A stretch of 55,694 bases of DNA from the NCBI GenBank assembly GCA_021777035.1, contig JAIQZR010000148.1:1-55694 (forward strand), read 5' to 3'. Below are positions 54,052 to 55,694 of this stretch, piece after piece. This DNA comes from Candidatus Scalindua sp. GTDB taxonomy: Bacteria > Planctomycetota > Brocadiia > Brocadiales > Scalinduaceae. Position 1 is the first letter of the stretch, and each line of letters opens with the position of its first letter. Below the pieces are notes generated by a model. That model searched no databases, was not told where the DNA came from, and was given only the letters and a program-made list of their open reading frames with translations. The position numbers and the translations under genes were made by a program.

Positions 54052-54411
54052 TTAGAGTCCCAAAGTATACCTTAAAGTTTTATCAACTTTTATCATTGGT
54101 AGTATTCCAATAGCACGGTCGATTTCAGTGTGAGCAATGGTGGCAAGATTATCTGTCATAATTACAGAATCTGAAAGCAAGCCTGATTGTTGACCTTCAG
54201 GAGTTGAAAGTTGAACAATAATGCGACTTGGGTGTTTTGAACGAAATAATCTACTCGTAATCATTGCAACGATGACTTGTTGTAATCCAGTTTCAAGCTT
54301 ATTTGCTTGCACAATTATAGCTGGTCGAGATTTAGCGGTACGTAAATTTGAATTTGGGAAAAGCACCAAGACAATACCACCTCGTTTAAATGTGAGATTT
54401 GGATTCATCAT
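54052..54411 (-). CDS. PemK/MazF-type toxin
   Basis: 119 residues. FKRGGIVLVLFPNSNLRTAKSRPAIIVQANKL is the MazF/PemK start, followed by VAMITSRLF and GLLSDSVIMTDNLATI. The family cleaves mRNA at short sites. It overlaps the upstream antitoxin gene by 26 bp. Located between the Wzt and Wzm genes, so it may have been acquired into the exporter operon. Confidence 0.83.
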   Translation of the reverse strand: MMNPNLTFKRGGIVLVLFPNSNLRTAKSRPAIIVQANKLETGLQQVIVAMITSRLFRSKHPSRIIVQLSTPEGQQSGLLSDSVIMTDNLATIAHTEIDRAIGILPMIKVDKTLRYTLGL

Positions 54412-54637
54412 AATTATCGTAGATATTCATTTCAGAACTATCCCAATCTTCTGCGAATGTAGAAAGCCGGCCTCGTAAATCTGCGGCCTGTTTCTCATCT
54501 ATTCCATGTTCATGTAAATCTATATGCTTAGATTTAAGAAATGTTACAATAACTCGTGTTTCATTATTCACATCTTCTGGAACTTCTGTCAATTCAATTT
54601 TTCCATTACGGTATATACCTTCGATCGCATTAAGCAT
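54386..54637 (-). CDS. Antitoxin paired with the PemK-type toxin (DUF104/AF2212-like)
   Basis: 83 residues from ATG 54637, which has AAGGAGGG 7 bases upstream; the TTG at 54643 is less likely. AIEGIYRNGKIELTEVPEDVNNETRVIVTF resembles the short beta-rich DUF104-type antitoxin start. The acidic C-terminus (EDWDSSEMNIYDNYDES) would bind the toxin. Confidence 0.7.
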   Translation of the reverse strand: MLNAIEGIYRNGKIELTEVPEDVNNETRVIVTFLKSKHIDLHEHGIDEKQAADLRGRLSTFAEDWDSSEMNIYDNYDESKSHI

Positions 54638-54691
54638 AAGCAACCCTCCTTTCGTTTCTTGAGCAATAGTATTACAATGTTTGTATCAAGA

Positions 54692-54912
54692 CTAATCTTT
54701 CCACTCACTCTGGTTTTTCCTTTCAAATTCCTCATCTATAATCTTTATCATTTTATTTGAATCTTCTTCGTCAAGTATGCTAACAAACCGTAACATGGAA
54801 GTTGAATTTTTTCTTTTGCAGTAGAAACAATTATTTCAACCTCAATCCATTCAATTTGTCCTAACGGTTTCAAAATGCCCTGTTTGTATATGGCATAAAT
54901 GGTCTGGAGCAT
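54692..54912 (-). pseudogene. Frameshifted DUF104-like antitoxin remnant
   Basis: ATG at 54912 begins MLQTIYAIYKQGILKPLG and continues WIEVEIIVSTAKEKIQL, matching the fold of the neighbouring antitoxin. After ~54800 the right continuation is in another frame: SMLRFVSILDEEDSNKMIKI, IDEEFERKNQSEWKD, stop at 54692. The unshifted frame ends at 54748 (54 residues). A small indel near 54800 broke it. Confidence 0.55.
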
Positions 54913-55258
54913 TTTAACAGTTTTAATTAAAATTTTAATAGTTTGTCTGCTTTAATTCTTGCCAATTATAAAATTGTCCGCAAGCTAATTGCAATAAATT
55001 TTTGTAATTAGCCTTTCGCTTTTCTTGCCCTTTTTGCATAAACCTTGAAATCCCTGTGCCTTAGTCTCTTTCATATGAATTAATACTTCCTTCGATCACA
55101 CAAGTATGTGTAGTTATGATAAACTACTATTGGCCTAGTATAAGGGCTAAAAGGCATCACCTCTTGCATAGATAACAATATTACAGTGCTATTTATAGCA
55201 GTATATAGTATGAAGCCATATGAAACGCACTATAAATTAGCGATCAACAGGGGCTAAT
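54913..55258. other. Intergenic region before the Wzm-like gene's 3' end
   Basis: About 345 bp, AT-rich, no gene. Two short stretches resemble decayed dispersed repeats (gtgccttagtctctttc near 55060). No terminator recognised. Confidence 0.35.
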
Positions 55259-55694
55259 TTATATTATGTCAGCAAATGACTTTTCCATCCTCTTGAAATA
55301 AAAGGTGCCACTGATTAGAAGGCTCAGCGAAACCAGTGCAGAAACGAAAATCATGGCACCGGGAGCTGTCTCTGTGCCTAGAAGAGCCCACCGGAAACCT
55401 TCTACCACACCTACCATGGGGTTAATGCCGTAAACAGTTTTCCACGGTTCTGAAAGTAAACTACTGGGATAAGCAATCGGAGTTGCGAATAACCAGAACT
55501 GAGTTAAAAACGGGATAATGTATCTGACGTCACGGAATTTTACATTCAGGGCGGATAACCATAATCCTACACCTAATGCCGTAGTTAACCCAAGAAGTAA
55601 AAAGAACGGCAGCCATATAACGGAAGTAGTTGGGCAGATTCCATAATAAAAAATCATACCCAAAAATACCATAAAGGCTATTGCAAAGTCTACG
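55259..55694 (-). CDS. ABC-2 type polysaccharide export permease (Wzm), C-terminal part
   Basis: The frame is open to the right edge, so only ~145 C-terminal residues are seen. It holds four hydrophobic helices and typical blocks ALNVKFRDVRYIIPFLTQFWLFATPIAYP and YGINPMVGVVEGFRWALLG. This is the membrane partner of the Wzt ATPase. The operon order with an intervening toxin-antitoxin module is unusual. Confidence 0.9.
   Translation of the reverse strand, partial: VDFAIAFMVFLGMIFYYGICPTTSVIWLPFFLLLGLTTALGVGLWLSALNVKFRDVRYIIPFLTQFWLFATPIAYPSSLLSEPWKTVYGINPMVGVVEGFRWALLGTETAPGAMIFVSALVSLSLLISGTFYFKRMEKSFADII

Noticed and set aside
1..55694. CRISPR arrays, tRNA or rRNA genes
   Set aside because: No regularly spaced repeats with unique spacers and no recognisable tRNA or rRNA folds were seen.

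Overview
The window is about 55.7 kb of AT-rich bacterial DNA (roughly 40% GC by eye) from a Gram-negative-type cell. Outer-membrane lipoproteins, a Wza-type polysaccharide exporter, an O-antigen ligase and Wzm/Wzt genes all point to two membranes. The taxon cannot be proved from sequence alone. The mix of an exosortase-locus-type ATPase, a very large glycosyltransferase island, FG-GAP proteins and decayed 'CTCACGCAAAGACAC'-type dispersed repeats makes me lean to an anammox-like planctomycete (Brocadiales/Scalindua). This is inference only.

Layout. (1) 1-2788, minus strand: N-terminal part of a giant secreted SpvB/FG-GAP/RHS-repeat protein that runs off the left edge. (2) 3060-9078: housekeeping block, with a SurA-like periplasmic foldase on the plus strand and convergent tyrS, a CPBP membrane protease, a GcvH-like protein, gltX and argC on the minus strand. 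(3) 9815-23185, plus strand: exopolysaccharide control and export cluster. It holds an ExeA/PEP-CTERM-locus ATPase, an HD-GYP-like protein, a TPR lipoprotein, a Wzz/BY-kinase, an FG-GAP+OmpA-like+Wza fusion lipoprotein, an O-antigen ligase and two tiny basic membrane proteins. (4) 23341-53955, minus strand: glycan-assembly island, with a PHP-like membrane protein, asnB, glycosyltransferases of families GT2, GT4 and GT17, GT-C-like membrane proteins (PMT_2 and DUF2079), SAM methyltransferases, a CDP-alcohol phosphotransferase, an acyltransferase and Wzt. (5) 54052-55694: a PemK-type toxin/antitoxin pair, a broken antitoxin, and the end of the matching ABC permease (Wzm), cut by the right edge.

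How it fits together. Region 3 looks like a machine for polymerising and exporting a surface polysaccharide: chain-length control by tyrosine kinase, an outer-membrane channel, a ligase/polymerase and c-di-GMP-type signalling. Region 4 supplies sugar-transfer and decorating enzymes. Wzm/Wzt beside methyltransferases suggests a second, ABC-exported glycan whose end may be chemically capped.

The island is littered with toxin-antitoxin modules in several states: a lone MNT nucleotidyltransferase, a PIN remnant, hicAB with frameshifted hicA, vapBC, a pemK pair and a frameshifted DUF104-like antitoxin. It also holds decayed glycosyltransferase ends and a 5'-damaged acyltransferase, so it appears to turn over genes quickly.

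The most unusual items are the three-part FG-GAP/OmpA-like/Wza fusion, a GcvH-like protein whose lipoyl-lysine is Asn, a CDP-alcohol phosphotransferase lacking the last motif Asp, and the patchwork of broken toxin-antitoxin genes between glycosyltransferases.
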